Positions 11,801 to 23,756 of a stretch of 64,000 bases of DNA are shown here, piece by piece. Source of the stretch: Phlebiopsis flavidoalba. Taxonomy: Eukaryota; Basidiomycota; Agaricomycetes; Polyporales; Phanerochaetaceae. The notes below the pieces were generated by a model, which searched no databases, was not told the origin of the DNA, and was given only the letters and a program-made list of their open reading frames with translations. Numbering within the stretch: the first letter of the stretch is position 1; every line of letters begins with the position of its first letter. The stretch lies in NCBI GenBank assembly GCA_035772785.1, contig JAOCPU010000010.1, positions 1 to 64,000 on the forward strand. The letters run 5' to 3'. The translations under genes were made by a program, and so were the position numbers.

Positions 11801-14800
11801 TCCGGCCATATCTCATTCCTAGCCCTTCGTTAGCTTTTATTCATATTAGGGTATACTCACTTACACCGCCCTACCGATGTTGAGCGCAAATCTCCCGGAA
11901 CATTCTACGAGATGCGCTTGAATGAGAGATCATGTAAGCCTGGGATAATACAAAAGAGCTTACGGACGGGATAGTAGGGCGCAGACGCCGACACAATGTT
12001 CAGGAACGCTAAGTCGCGACGAAAATCAGATCACGTTTGTTCTGCTCGTAGTCCCCGTTTGGGAATTTTGCTAGGGATCCAGGTCGTAGGCATGTCCAGG
12101 GGGTATCTCGATCATGGTTGGATCAAGGGTTGAATCAGGTTTCGCAAATAATTGTAGCCGTACACCCGTTGCGAATGCAGACAGAAATCGTGGTGCAGAT
12201 TGAGTTTACCACGGAACAAAGCTGTTATCGCCGTCTGCCAGGCGCGTTCAGATAAACTCCTCTTTCTCCATGATATAGACATACCAGTGGTAATGCGATT
12301 TCCTTGTCAATCATCGCTTTCGTTAGACTCATAGAGCGCTGTCCTCGTGTCGAACAGGTTCAAGAGGACAGTGATGATTTGGTCTGCATCGGTCGACGGG
12401 CACACCTGGCATATCGCGAAGGCTAGCGCAGTCTAGAACAGCTGTTAACACAACGTTCCCTGAGGTAATCACGAAGCTCTTACGTCCGAAGTCGTGATGA
12501 GCTTCAGTCGAATGTAAGCGATAGATTAAGCTACAAATAATTCGTGCATTTTACCTCAAATAGCTTGCTTTGGTTTGATGGCAGTGGGTTGCGCTTGCCT
12601 GGGGGTCAAACCGGATGCCTTTCGCACTACGCGAGCAAATAGACGTGCCATGCCGGGTACGAAACGAGACCACTCGACGTAGTCTTCGGTGCTGGGAAAC
12701 GATAAAACTTCATCGTGCACTACTGGGGACACCATGTGATAGACGTGTCGCATAATCGAGCATTGAACAGGCTCCTGCCCCCTATGATTCGCATCGAGGG
12801 GTGGCCATCGCGTGGTCATAGGAAGAACAGTGCTTGATGCCAATTTCTGCTGCGTTAGCACTGATGAGAGAGGCAAGTCCGTTGATGATGAGCTCTCTCG
12901 AAGGTCTATATCTTTCGCGTAGTACATGCATGCGAGACTAGAATGTAAGTCAGTCAATTAAAATTTTACAGATAACCGTAAGAGACAATATACCTGAGAG
13001 AAACTGGTCTGGTTCGGATAAGCTATCGTCCTGCTGTAAACGGTCAATTATGAACATTGATGAGCCAGTAGCAACGCCAACGCACTGTGGGATCAAACCG
13101 AGATAGCAGCTTGAAGAGGAAGCCCGAATATCGGATGAAACAGACTTTGTACATTACGGCCAGGGTCGTCTTGTCGAGCATCCGGGGGGTTGCAGGTCCA
13201 GACGGTCAAATAACTTGACAGATGTACGCAGAGGGTCGGCGACATTGATCTCGCGCAAGAGCTTGGAAGTCTCGGCGTCGGACAACTACAAAACATGTGA
13301 GCTGGGGGACACCCAACATTGGAGGACACTCACGACTGCCCTGCTGATCTTGGGCCCATTCCACCACATAATCTGCGATATCTATCCTCGTTGATGGATC
13401 TTTGCGCAAGCCGAAAATGATCGGACTGATCTAGGTATGTATCACACAGAGCGCAAAGAACTTGATCTTGAGACGGTAGGCTGAAGTATCGTTCATGCGA
13501 GTGATGTACTTGGCCACTAGACGCAAGGTGGCCATGATGTCCATACCCTTCAGCTCCTCTCCGCTAGCTGCATTCTCGATAATGATCTTGAGGATGACCG
13601 TGAACTGAAGAGGAAAGTTTGCTACGTGTATGAGTACATGAAAGAAAAGAGTCGCACCTGATCCAAGAACAAGACTAGCTGCTCGTCGTAGACAATGTCG
13701 CCGTTTCGGTGATGCTTCCCAGAACGCTAAAGCTGTGTGCAAGGTCAGTTGAAGGTGACAGAAAAACGCTCGAACTCATACTAAGAGAGCCGACCGAGAA
13801 TAGTGGGGTAGATTCTCGGTGTGCTTCAGTGCTCAACGCATCCCTGGCCAAGTCCCGAGCTTGAACTGCTTTCATGGAGCAAGAGGTCAATGAGATCCGA
13901 AACAAAGCTCTCGAGCAACTCCTTGGAATCTCGTAGCACTCTAAGCGAATCAGGCAGATAGCGCTGGGGAATGATAGCTGCCAGAGCACCGGGGTCGTGG
14001 TGTTCTGCCAAACATGTCGCACCGAACGAGGCCAGGAACAGGGTCAGATTATGCCATTGGCCTTGTCGTTCCTGTTAGGTAGCCCAATCGTTAGTAAGGT
14101 GCGGTGGGAGAGGCATATATGCACAGACCTCTGCAGTAAGGGAGTTGTCGCCAATAGGCATCCAGATGTCCCCTCCTCCACATGGATCCATAGAGCCGCG
14201 GCCCGCCATCTCCTTCAATGTACGCCAGCGCCAGTAGCATTCTTTTGCCACACCGCGGTATGCGCCGGCGACGGAATCGCAGAATCCGAATAAGCTTTCG
14301 GATACGTGCTTTCTGCTCGTGCCCAGACACGCGACCCATAATGATTACCAATAAAAACACAACCACATCGCGCTGAAACAACCCAGCATATAGTCATAAG
14401 AAGAGTCTTTCCTCAAACCAATACCATGGCCTTCGGGTCGCCGAGCTGCTCGTATACAGGATACCGACTTGCTTCTCTCCTCTTCAGAGATCAGAATGTG
14501 CAGGCGCGTTGCCCTTTCTGTCGACCCAGACCGCCTGCTCTCCACCGCAAGACATTTAGCTGCAAGTTGCCGACGCCGCTCGTTCCGTGGAGGTTCAGCG
14601 TGAGCCATAAACGCTAGCTCGGCCGATGGGCGAACGCTGGGAAACACGCTCATGCGTCAGTTGGATTGCTCGTACTTTCCTCCCTACACAGAAGTTGGTC
14701 AGGTTAATGGTGAACCATCACGGTTTTGATTTGAACTTCTTACTAATTAGTCCGTGTGAATCCGGTATAGGATCTCATGTGCCTAGGTACCAATCCACAT

Positions 14801-17800
14801 ACGCTGGATGCGGAAGTCCTGTTCGAACAAAACCAGGAGACGCAAGTCCAAACGAAGCCATCGTACCAGCAACTGAAAGGACGATATGAGTGTATGAAGT
14901 ACCGTTGAATGAATGTCGAAGAGTTACCCGCAGTGCGATCATGCCATTTCGAGCCATTGATAAATCCAGGGACTATCCGTTGGAGAGTTACGGCAATGCC
15001 CTCTTGGGTATAACGGAATCGTTCTCGCGATGCCGTAGCTTGAGCGAGGAGATCCGTCTGCGCCTGCCATTGCATCGATAGGTCTGCGGTATCCAATGAG
15101 CCTCGTTTGCAGGGTTGAGTCCGTCCAGGAACCACGGAGAACGTCGGCCGCCGCCAGAGGGCCATATGTTTGCATTGGAATGGCCAGCTCGTGCGATCAG
15201 GAAGTCGTCTCGGTAGTGTAAATCGCTTCGCTTTGGGGCCGGATAGCTGATTTCTTCCATCAAGATTGTTCCGAGTTAATCTTCGCTACGGCGCGTAATC
15301 GAGCTCTAAGAATGGGGGAGGTTAAAAGACATCGAATTAGTTAGTAAGGGAAGGTGGTATGGCCTACATGGATATATACCATAGAGTCGGTGACATGTGA
15401 CTTGCACCCCTTCAGAGTTCGTCCAGGGACTTTCGCCAGTGACACGATGGGGACTGCGCCGGATATTAGACTACTCCGCACGGCGTGTCATACCCAACTC
15501 ACTTCTGTAATCAAATGTAATACACGCTTTAAATCGCCGAAACCGAAATCTCTGACCGCATAACCCGAACATAACATCACGGCTGCAGAGCTTGTGAGCA
15601 TAATGAATCATGGTCCAGTGCGCTTTCGCTCTGAGGAGGAGAAGGCGAAACAGGGTCACGAGAGCGTCCGCTATCTAACGCGAACGCTACAATATCGTTC
15701 TGGCAGGACTGATTCCTCAGAATAGGCTACTTGGAACGCATTGGTGTTGCCTGCCCCAATTTGCGGGAAGAACCGCCCCTGGGCAAAATACTTTGTCATC
15801 GTGACAGAGTATTTGAGCCAAGATTAGAGGCCTTACGCTTTATAGCTTTCGTGAGTGCCAAGCTCAGAGGCCACATGGCTTGGAGAGGGAGCACTTTGAA
15901 AAGGCAAGTCTTCGTCGCCTGGCTAGTATGCGGCGACGCGGCACGACAGACGGCCAGAGATACAAATCTCTAGGCCGAACAATTCTGTACGAGCGCCTTC
16001 GACTAGGTGCAACATATTATCAGAATCAAGACCTCGAGGGAACCACTATCCTTCAAAATAATGCCTATCGGAGTTTAGTCCGCTAATTAGACTGATTCCA
16101 CCTTGAAACGAGCAACTCACCTAGCAGGACTTAGTAGCCAAGGCCGAGGCGAGATGTGAGGATCTGTACTTCTGGCCTTGATCCGAGTCGTTGCGGATAC
16201 ACATGAGGAACCGGCTCAAGCGGCGAGCGCACACCCAACGGGGGCGGCAAAGCCTTGTCTCGTCCCGTCTCAGAAGATCATGATACAACAAAGTCACGAA
16301 ACACGACGCTCCGGGGATGCCCTCGAGTCTGCGATGGTGGCTCGCTGCGCCTCGTTCGTACAAACTCCTCCTCTGTGCGTTACTCTATTTTTTTTTTTTT
16401 TTTCCCACAGTTTTTTTTTCCCAGAGACCGCCGTTGCTCGTAATGGGCCGAAGCGACAGCGCAATCTGCGCGTCTCGCTCGATATTAGACGAGTAAGGCG
16501 TACGAGAGCTCTGCAACGATGGCGGACGCTCCGCGAGATTAGCATTGTGCCGCAGGTAATGGCATGGAAAACGACGCCCTGGACTAAGCTGCACGAGAGG
16601 CGGCGCATCGATTCTGACGCAACAATGCGTTCATTAGCTGCACGTCCATGCTATCTGGATCTTCCTCGCTCGTGACGACAGGCGAGGCGCGTGATGCTTG
16701 TCTCTTGATGCGACGTGAATACGACCGAGCCAGTGCGAACGCGGAGACGGTGGTACACGACTCCTGCCCCGGAGAACTTGGCACTCCAGCGTCGTTCCTG
16801 GCGCAGAAGCCAGGCACGGAACAAAGAATCGAGGGACGTCCTCTCATAGCGAGACCGAAATGTTGCGGGCACTTCGGCGGTCGGTGCGGATGCAGAATCG
16901 GCTATGCCCTGGGAGCTCTGTATCTTCTCATGAACTGCGGCAGCTTCGGCGCCGACATTCTCTGCGTCCGCCCTGGGGGTAATACAGAGCCGGGGGAAGC
17001 ACTCGACGGAACGGCCGGGCCAGTGTGAAAGATTGTATAGGGACGTCGTCGTCTCGATGGATCTCGATGGATACTCGAGAATCATGATACGACAAGCGAG
17101 TGAATTCCAAACGTTTGCGAGCGGACATTAACACGCCGTTGTTTGCGGAGGGGCGAGCGCATGCATGAGGAACACTGACCATACAAATAGAGCGCTGAGA
17201 ATGTACCAGTGCAAATAGGCGAATGTGTTCAAGTCAATTGGCGCGGGCTGCGATCCAGAGGCCGAAAGCGAGCCGACGTGGTCTGAAGACTGATCTGGCG
17301 GCACCGGGCGAGGGATGCGGTATCCTGAGCCGGCGGGCGAGTCTGGCGGCGCTTGAGATCGGATAGGGGAGGTCTCGTTGGCCGCGTTTGACACGTGCTT
17401 CAGATGCTGGTCTTCGCATATTCTGTGAACGCTCGCTCAGCTCCACCCGACATCGCCGATCGCGATAGAAAAGGCACCTTCAATATAAAGAGGCTACTGT
17501 AAGAATATTGCAGGACCTTCAATCGATTCCCTGAAACCACCTCGCGGTCGGTGTATTCTAAATCGGAGTTTGTTGTAGAGATAGATGTTCACAGTTGAAT
17601 GGAGACGTGCATACTGCAACGCAATTGTGTAGGCATTCTCCAAAAGCCTCAGTCAGGCTTCCATGCGCATAACACTATCTAAGAGACAGATACCATTTGC
17701 AATGATGCCATCAAAGAGATTCCCCGGTCTGGTTCTGTATCGCCTAGTCATTTTCGCAGGTGACGGGCAGGCCGTGTGTCGTCCCGAATAAGCCACGGGC

Positions 17801-18800
17801 TAGCTGACAGGCGCGCCGTCCGCGACCCATCCCGACAAGCATGGCGACGACGCACGCCAAGCACCTTGTTTTTCAGCCTATTTCAACAAGCAGCGTTCGT
17901 CATCTTCTGACTGCGAGAGCGACGTGCTCGGCAGATGCGCCGAATTGGTACGAGACTCAGAGATATACGAGCGAGCGCAGATAGCGTCTACGACCAAAAG
18001 TGACTCAAGAAACGCCGCGAGCGAGCTCGTTGTGGCCAGAAGCCGTGCTGGGGTGGGGGAGCCGATGGCACGCGGGGGGCGGAGTGGGGGGGGGGGCCCG
18101 TGTGCGGCATTTCTTGTTGTCGCCAACCCGAACCCCCTACCCGCATCCAGCGGACGGGCATATGTCTGTCGGACGGGGCCTGGTCTTCTGTCTATGCGAG
18201 GGTTCACAGTGGGCGAGTAGGCGAATTCCAAGAGTCCCCGCGGCGTGCTGCCGCCGAAAATCGTGACGTAGTGTTATCGATTGCGATGGTCAGGGTGCTG
18301 GACAGTTCTCAGTCCGTAGTTGGACAAGGTGTAAGGGATGGCAAGGACCACAGGGCTCGCCCGCGTGCGAAAGAGGGGACCGACGTTGTCCTGCTCGTTT
18401 CCTTGGACAAGATGCCAAAAGTCGACAGTCCAATAATCCAGACCTTGATGGGAGCTTATGTAATGGCCCCCATCATGATGCACCTGCCCCCTTGCAGACT
18501 GGTCCGCTTTAGATTGACTTCAACCCACGCTCATGGCGGGCAGACTGGCTCTTTCAAACTCGTATTCCTATTTCAAGTACGGTTACAGCATTGTCCAAAC
18601 TCCATGACCGCATAATGACTGAAATTGATGAACTCCCACGAGTTCTTCAATTGGAACAAGCGCACACCCTCACTCAGGGCTACAAAGACCGAACCCTCCA
18701 CCAAGCCGGCGGATGACTCAAACTCTCGCCCAATACAGTTAGCGTCATCGAGCTCAGCGTGCGTTCCTGGCCCGATTACGCAGCACAGCTGAAACACTGG
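8893..18800 (-). CDS. ira1: Neurofibromin/IRA-type Ras GTPase-activating protein
   Basis: It accelerates GTP hydrolysis by Ras and so restrains Ras/cAMP signalling at membranes. Parts appear in the family order. N-terminal helical-repeat region: DVQLMNALLRQNRCAAS (about 16.6 kb), QWHNLTLFLASFGATC (about 14.0 kb), RYLPDSLRVLRDSKELLESF (about 13.95 kb), MDIMATLRLVAKYITRMND (about 13.5 kb). RasGAP domain 12.5-11.45 kb: DADQIITVLLNLFDTRTAL, the arginine-finger segment FRGNS (about 12.2 kb, read with one A of a triplet removed), YNYLRNLIQPLI, GAFIFLR, and EVHMTPLNDFLRANIVNVTR. Linker: DVEILDMEHLLYYIFK (about 10.95 kb). Sec14-like part: IPVHWLKTAYELVPIDLRKR and ALRYMRRLYNITDGEFNNW (10.85-10.64 kb). 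PH-like part: EIISLGDISDVYNVSTG (about 10.2 kb). C-terminal repeats: NEELRVASYELLSSVSHLFG (about 9.9 kb). Many frame changes. A start between 18.2 and 19.3 kb and an end near 8.9 kb are approximate. Family identity is secure. Confidence 0.85.
9351..9368. repeat. Oligo(C) tract, 18 nt
   Basis: Run of 18 C on the plus strand inside the 3' part of the IRA gene (G on its coding strand). One of several 15-21 nt C runs in the window. Confidence 0.9.
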
Positions 18801-18849
18801 TCATGTCTCGGATCTGTAGTTTAGCAGCGGGGCGGGAGCCCTCCAGCGC

Positions 18850-19390
18850 AGTTATGGGAGAAGCCAGGTGTGCTTTCCGACCAGTCGGTGGTCACAGATG
18901 GTTATAGCTCTGGGAGACAATCTAATTCTACTTCTCGATTTCAAGTGCAATAATAATGAGAGCGAAATACCTCTAATTTAGGGATCCTAATAACTATGCT
19001 CTACACGACTAAAGCCCCATCCATAACCACACAGACTTCAACATGCAAGACGCAGCATAGCATTAACAGTCCTCTAGCCAACCTGAAAATCCACTAGTGC
19101 GCGCTGCGCCTTCCATTTTTGAATTGCTCACTTGCCCTCGGTCAAAGCTTTTGACAGTCTCATCCACATCGGGCAAAGCGCCGCCGTGGTGGCGTCGGTA
19201 TTCTCCGCGGTACGGCCACGCGTCTTGGCCACAATGGCACCACTGGCAAAAAAAAACACCTAAGAAATCCGGCACACATGATCACCCCAGACTCTCGAGA
19301 CCTAAAAAACGAAATCCCATATTCAAAAAGACACAAACAAACAAGACAAACAAACGACGTTGAGCGACACGACACACGACATACACATCT
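18850..19390. other. Upstream region of IRA; possible 5' exon
   Basis: No secure gene. Minus-strand frames at 19.05-19.28 kb (ALPDVDETVKSFDRGQ) and 18.6-18.8 kb (LFQLKNSWEFINFSHY) look protein-like. They could be first exons of the IRA gene, but I cannot match them to the family. Confidence 0.3.
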
Positions 19391-19800
19391 TCGATGCTAG
19401 CTAGCGACGAATATTAAAGAAAAAGGAAACAACAGAGAGTCACCGCGCGCGTCTTGGTATGCTATGTACTGTGTGGGGGACGACGACGGCGGCGGTGGTA
19501 GTGAAACGCGGAGAGGGAGTAGGATGCGACGACGAGGACGGGAGACGGAGATTCGATTCGCTGGTGTCGAGCTGTGCGCGCGAGATTGATATCGAGACGA
19601 GTAGACGAGTGAGAGACGAGAGAGAGAGAGAGCGAGGTGGGAAAGAAGAAAAAACAACACGGGTGGGGTAGCGTTCGCGAGCGTAAAAAAACAACACACA
19701 TCGAAACAACACACACAAAACCTAACAGCCACAACAGCGAAAAAAAGGGGGGAAAACGAAACACGAACCAATCAATCAAAAACAAATAAAACAGACCATT
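19390..19800 (-). promoter_or_regulatory. Pyrimidine-rich (minus strand) block, probable promoter/5' leader of IRA
   Basis: On the minus strand this stretch is strongly CT-rich: TTTCTTCTTTCCCACC, an eight-dinucleotide CT run near 19.63 kb, and many TTTTT runs. On the plus strand it is AG- and A-rich. CT-rich blocks just upstream of transcription starts are a known feature of fungal promoters, and this one lies upstream of the large minus-strand IRA gene. Inference from composition and position only; no core element is identified. Confidence 0.35.
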
Positions 19801-19903
19801 TCCTGGACGTGACGGTATTCAAGAAGCCGACGACCGCTCCTGCGCCTTCCACTGCTGATCCAGATTCAAACTCGCCAGCGTCCCATTGAGGTCCCTCATC
19901 ACC

Positions 19904-20602
19904 TCACACTCGCCGCCAGGAGGCACATACCCCCTCCTGCCCACTCGCGCGGCGCGCCATCTCGGGCCTCGCAATCGGGCCCATCGCGACTCGGCGCGCG
20001 CTCGCCCAAATAGCTAAACGCACGCGCCGATCCCCCGGCGCGCGACTGCCCGCTGCCCGCCGGCGAGACCTTGCCACTCGCAGGCGTGCTTGTCCTCGTA
20101 CCACGGCGCGTAGCCCTTGGACGAGGTCGAGGAGAACGACTGCGAGTGCCCGGGCGACGCGCGGACGCCGTCGCCTCGCGGTTCTTGAGCTCCGCGAGGT
20201 AGTTTTCGGGTCGGGCGAGAACGGCGAGAACGCGGAACGCTGGGGGTGCGGCTGGCGGGGCGCGAACGACGCCGCGGCTTCGAACTGGCTCATCAGGTCC
20301 GCGACCTGTTCCGCCGTCGCGTTGCCTGCAGCGGGTCCGCGGAGCGCGCGGACGACGCCTGGGCGTTGTTGCTGCCGCCAGGGTGTTGTTGTTGAGGAAA
20401 CTGCGCGTGATGCCGAATTTCTCGAGAGCTGCATAGCTTGCTCAGCGGACAGTGCGGGAGCATTGGGAGGAGGCCATCTGAACCTGATGATATTGTGTCT
20501 GGAACGCGGCCGCCTGCGCCGCCTGTGCCGCTGCTTGTGCTGCCTTGTCTGTGGTAGGAATAAGCGTGAGAAAGTGTCCCGCCGCGGGAAAGGCCAAAGC
20601 AA
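19904..20602 (-). CDS. Low-complexity Ala/Gln/Ser-rich protein, 3' part
   Basis: Function unknown. Minus-strand frames give KAAQAAAQAAQAAAFQTQYH (about 20.5 kb), ALSAEQAMQLSRNSASRA, then TAEQVADLMSQFEAAASFAP, AFSPFSPDPK, and an Arg/Ser-rich tail ending in a stop at 19904. The Ala/Gln helix, Gln runs and Ser-Pro motifs resemble intrinsically disordered transcription regulators, but no domain is visible. It may be the 3' end of the same gene as 22.2-23.3 kb. The frame shifts between the Ala/Gln block and the rest. Opposite-strand frames here are shadows of GC-rich codons. Confidence 0.35.
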   Translation of the reverse strand: MLWPFPRRDTFSRLFLPQTRQHKQRHRRRRRPRSRHNIIRFRWPPPNAPALSAEQAMQLSRNSASRAVSSTTTPWRQQQRPGVVRALRGPAAGNATAEQVADLMSQFEAAASFAPRQPHPQRSAFSPFSPDPKTTSRSSRTARRRRPRVARALAVVLLDLVQGLRAVVRGQARLRVARSRRRAAGSRAPGDRRVRLAIWASARRVAMGPIARPEMARRASGQEGVCASWRRV

Positions 20603-20619
20603 AGACGCACATTGGCTAC

Positions 20620-22230
20620 CGGCCCCAGCTAAGCCTGATCCTGCTACCTTCCCAATGGGGAACCCTGCATCTTCTCAATTGCGACGCAAGCTCAGCGTCT
20701 CCGGCTTACGCACAAACTGCACGAAACGCCCCCTGGCATAATGCTTCCCCGACAGGACACCTTGACCTAGAAACACAATTTCATCAGCAAGCGTCAGAGC
20801 GTCGGGAGCGAGAAAACCAGGTCCTACGTAATGGATCCTCGTGCGCCAAAGGACACAAAGAACGTCCGGCTAGGGTACTCCTTCGCGAAATGGGATTGGA
20901 GTCGGTGGGGATTATAGGCCCCCCGGACAAAAGACTAGTCGTGTTGTGAGTGGGTCCCCGACGAACGTTGTGCTGCTACGCCGTCTCGAGCCCAATACAG
21001 GTTTCGACAGGATAGCGCGGGCCCCTTGCGCGTGGTGCTTTCCCACACGACTCCTCCTTCTTCCGTGATAATGTTACCGCTTGCGCAATCAGCTGGGTCA
21101 TAGGAATGCGTACCGACTCAGGACTGTGCGGAGCCCGGCAGGAGATGGACGAAGGATGGAACCGGCCCTTGAGGCTCGAGGAGTGCTAGACCGCCGGGGT
21201 GGTTGTCTGTTGTTCGGGAGAGCTTGTTACGCCCTTGAGCGGATCTTCCGAGCGGCTGTAGGTACGCGAGCGTTGGCACAGATGACGCAATGGTCTGGCT
21301 CGTTCGCGGTCTAAGGACGGGCCGGACGTGAAGTAGCGACGGCCGAATGTGCGGGCAATGCCACCGTGCAATCCCTGGAAATTGCCCGACGAGCCCAGAT
21401 GGAAGGAGGCAAGCGAGCTCGATGGACACCGCTACTTGGTCCCTGTTCTGCATTTCCCCCATACCCCATTCTCCGAGCTGCTGCATGTGTCTGGCACGCG
21501 GCATCTGGTGGCAATGGAAGGACATTGTTGGGTGGGAGCTTCATGGTTTTGGAAACCAGTCCAGGCCACCTGGTAAGGCCCGTGCCCTGCATGGACCTTG
21601 AACTTTGCCGGGTCGGCAGGCGAGGATGCGCACTAAACGCGGGACAAGAAATCACAGAAGGCGCGTGTGAGAAACTCTGATGTTTGTTTCAATACCCAGC
21701 GAAAACTTACTGCGGGGATATTTCGGATCAAGCAGTTACAACCGGCATGCATTCTCAATCAGGGCACGCTGCTGATAGCCGCACTCGTAGGTGCAACCTG
21801 TAGAAACGGTCCATTCAGTAGAAACACTCGGTATGGTATCACACAGCGACTTGCCTGGACGACGCCGGTCAGCCACTCGAGACGAATCGAGCCGGTGAAC
21901 GGGGTCGGAGCATGGATCTTGGGCGCCTTTTTGCGAAGCTGAGGAAGGGCCGGATGAAGCGCGGACCTTCCCCTGTCGTTCCGTGATGGCCCAGGAAGGG
22001 GATTTAGCAGGCAAGCACAGCGACAAGGTCCGAAGTTCGATAGTACCCGTCGTGTGCGCACACAGTCTCCCACACAAGATGCTGTACTCCTTCGGGTACT
22101 AGAGTAATGAAGATGTAACAGAGAGGGAATTTTCGCTGAGGGGGGTTCTGTGCGCCACGGATGGATATCGTCTGGTTGCCCTGATAAGTGGCGATGGACA
22201 TTGGTGCGGCGCCGGTGGGGACCGAGGACG
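20620..22230. other. Unassigned region between two low-complexity coding blocks
   Basis: Several minus-strand frames of 60-135 codons (for example 21118-21525 and 21736-22077) but none matches a known family. They may be middle exons of a gene running from 23.3 to 19.9 kb. Confidence 0.3.
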
Positions 22231-22235
22231 CCCAG

Positions 22236-23259
22236 TCAGTGGTGAACGGCTTGGGACGAGTTGGGCATCGTGAGCGTGTTGACCGCCCTAGGTGGCGGTG
22301 TTATTGACTGTCGCGCGAGCACGGACGCGGCGTGGGCCTGCGAGGGGAAACGTGAGGATTTAGCAGTATCCGGGGTTGTGTTTGGCGCTGCCGCCCCGTC
22401 ACCGGTCGGGCGCGGGGGCGGGGGGGGACCTTGATGTTGGCGGGTCCCCAGCCCATGAGGCCGCAGACCTGCTTGGCGTACTCTTCGTGCCATTTCCAGG
22501 GCTCGAGTTCCTCCCCACCAGAGCGTGGAGCGCGGGCGCGTTGGCGGAGTTGGGGCGAGGGAAGCGACCGAGGGCCTGGACGCTCGAGAGACCGACGGGG
22601 GACTGGCGGTCTGGTGGAACTGGCGGCGAGAAAGGCGTCGGCGATACGAGTCTCTGTCGCTCTGGCTGAAACGTGACGCAGGGGCAGAGGTGGGTCGCAA
22701 AAACAGGGCGGAGGACTGGGGGGCGACGCGCGGTGGGGGTGGTGGGGGGTGCGGTTGAGGGGATGGTGGTGGTTGAGAAGCCAACTTCTGGTTCACGGGC
22801 TGCTGCAGCTGGGGGCCCGTGACGGTTGGAACCTGCGTGATTCGGGGGGCATTCGGGGGGCCTGCTGGGTTTCCCCGTCACGGCTCCTCTTCGAGCGGCT
22901 GAAGCATGCCCGCCATCGGCGGTGCGGCAGGTGCAGTCGCTGGGGGGCCGACGGGTGGCCGTGGTCGTCCCAGTGCGAGCGACGACAGGGCTCGCAGCCG
23001 TCGTGCGCGTGGCCGGGGCGCCGAAGGCGGGACGTGGCGGGTAACGGCGCGTTTGAGGGCCGATCGCCTTTGCTGGCTCGGGAGGGCGCGATGGTCCGGA
23101 TTGGGAGGCCAAGACTGAAGACATGGCGGGCGTTGGGGCATGTGGCGCCGAGACGGCGGCGTGTGATAGAAGGCTGGGATTGTGGTGACGCTGTCGCGCT
23201 GGAGGCCTTCTCGGGTCCCTGCCTGCCTGCCCTGCCGCACTGCTTGGCTCTACATGCAC
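22236..23259 (-). CDS. Proline/serine-rich disordered protein, 5' part
   Basis: GC-rich minus-strand coding sequence dominated by Pro, Ser, Ala and Arg. The one ordered-looking piece is at about 22.5-22.43 kb, where LHALVGEELEPWKWHEEYAK continues into QVCGLMGWGPANIKVP after a frame change. I do not recognise that motif. The rest is low complexity with no domain. It could be the N-terminal part of the same gene that ends at 19.9 kb. Long frames on the plus strand over 22.4-23.3 kb are likely shadows of GC-rich codons. Confidence 0.3.
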
Positions 23260-23741
23260 CCGCCCAAGAACTGAGTTAACTCGCGCGGAACGCGATGGTC
23301 CGCGCGCAGCGTACGGGACTTGCGCGGCCCGCCCGTCGCGTGTTGCGGATGTGCCTTGGCAGCTCCAACGGGTGTTAATCGTACTCAGGGCGTGTGCGCG
23401 TCGGGCGCGGGGACATGGCCTGCCGCTGACCTGGCCGTATCTTGCGCGGGGGCGCGGCGTGGTGAAGATCGAAGGCGGGAGGACTCGGATCGATAACAGG
23501 GCTCAGGAGCGGGACGACGCGGCGGCGGCCAGTGTGGGCTTCGAGGAGCGCGGCGCCGGTGTCGGCGGCGGGATGCGGGCTGGCGGGGTGCGAAGGTGCG
23601 AGGTGCGAGGTGCTGTGTGCGTGATGTCTGATAGCCAGGCAAAGGAGAAAGAAGAGGAGCCTTGGTTCGACAAAAATAACAGCAGCGAAAAGCGTTGCTG
23701 TGGGACGCAAGCGACAATCGGGTAGAGAGCGAGCAAGAAGG

Positions 23742-23756
23742 CCCCCCCCCCCCCCC
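23742..23756. repeat. Oligo(C) tract, 15 nt
   Basis: Run of about 15 C in a region without a recognised gene. Confidence 0.9.

Noticed and set aside
16387..16403. Long T run with a nearby second T run and CCCAG
   Set aside because: Considered as a Pol III terminator or retrocopy tail; no tRNA or poly(A) retrocopy lies next to it, and it falls inside the IRA gene, probably intronic.
22376..23279. Plus-strand Gly/Arg-rich frames of 97-176 codons
   Set aside because: Antisense shadows of Pro/Ser-rich minus-strand codons.
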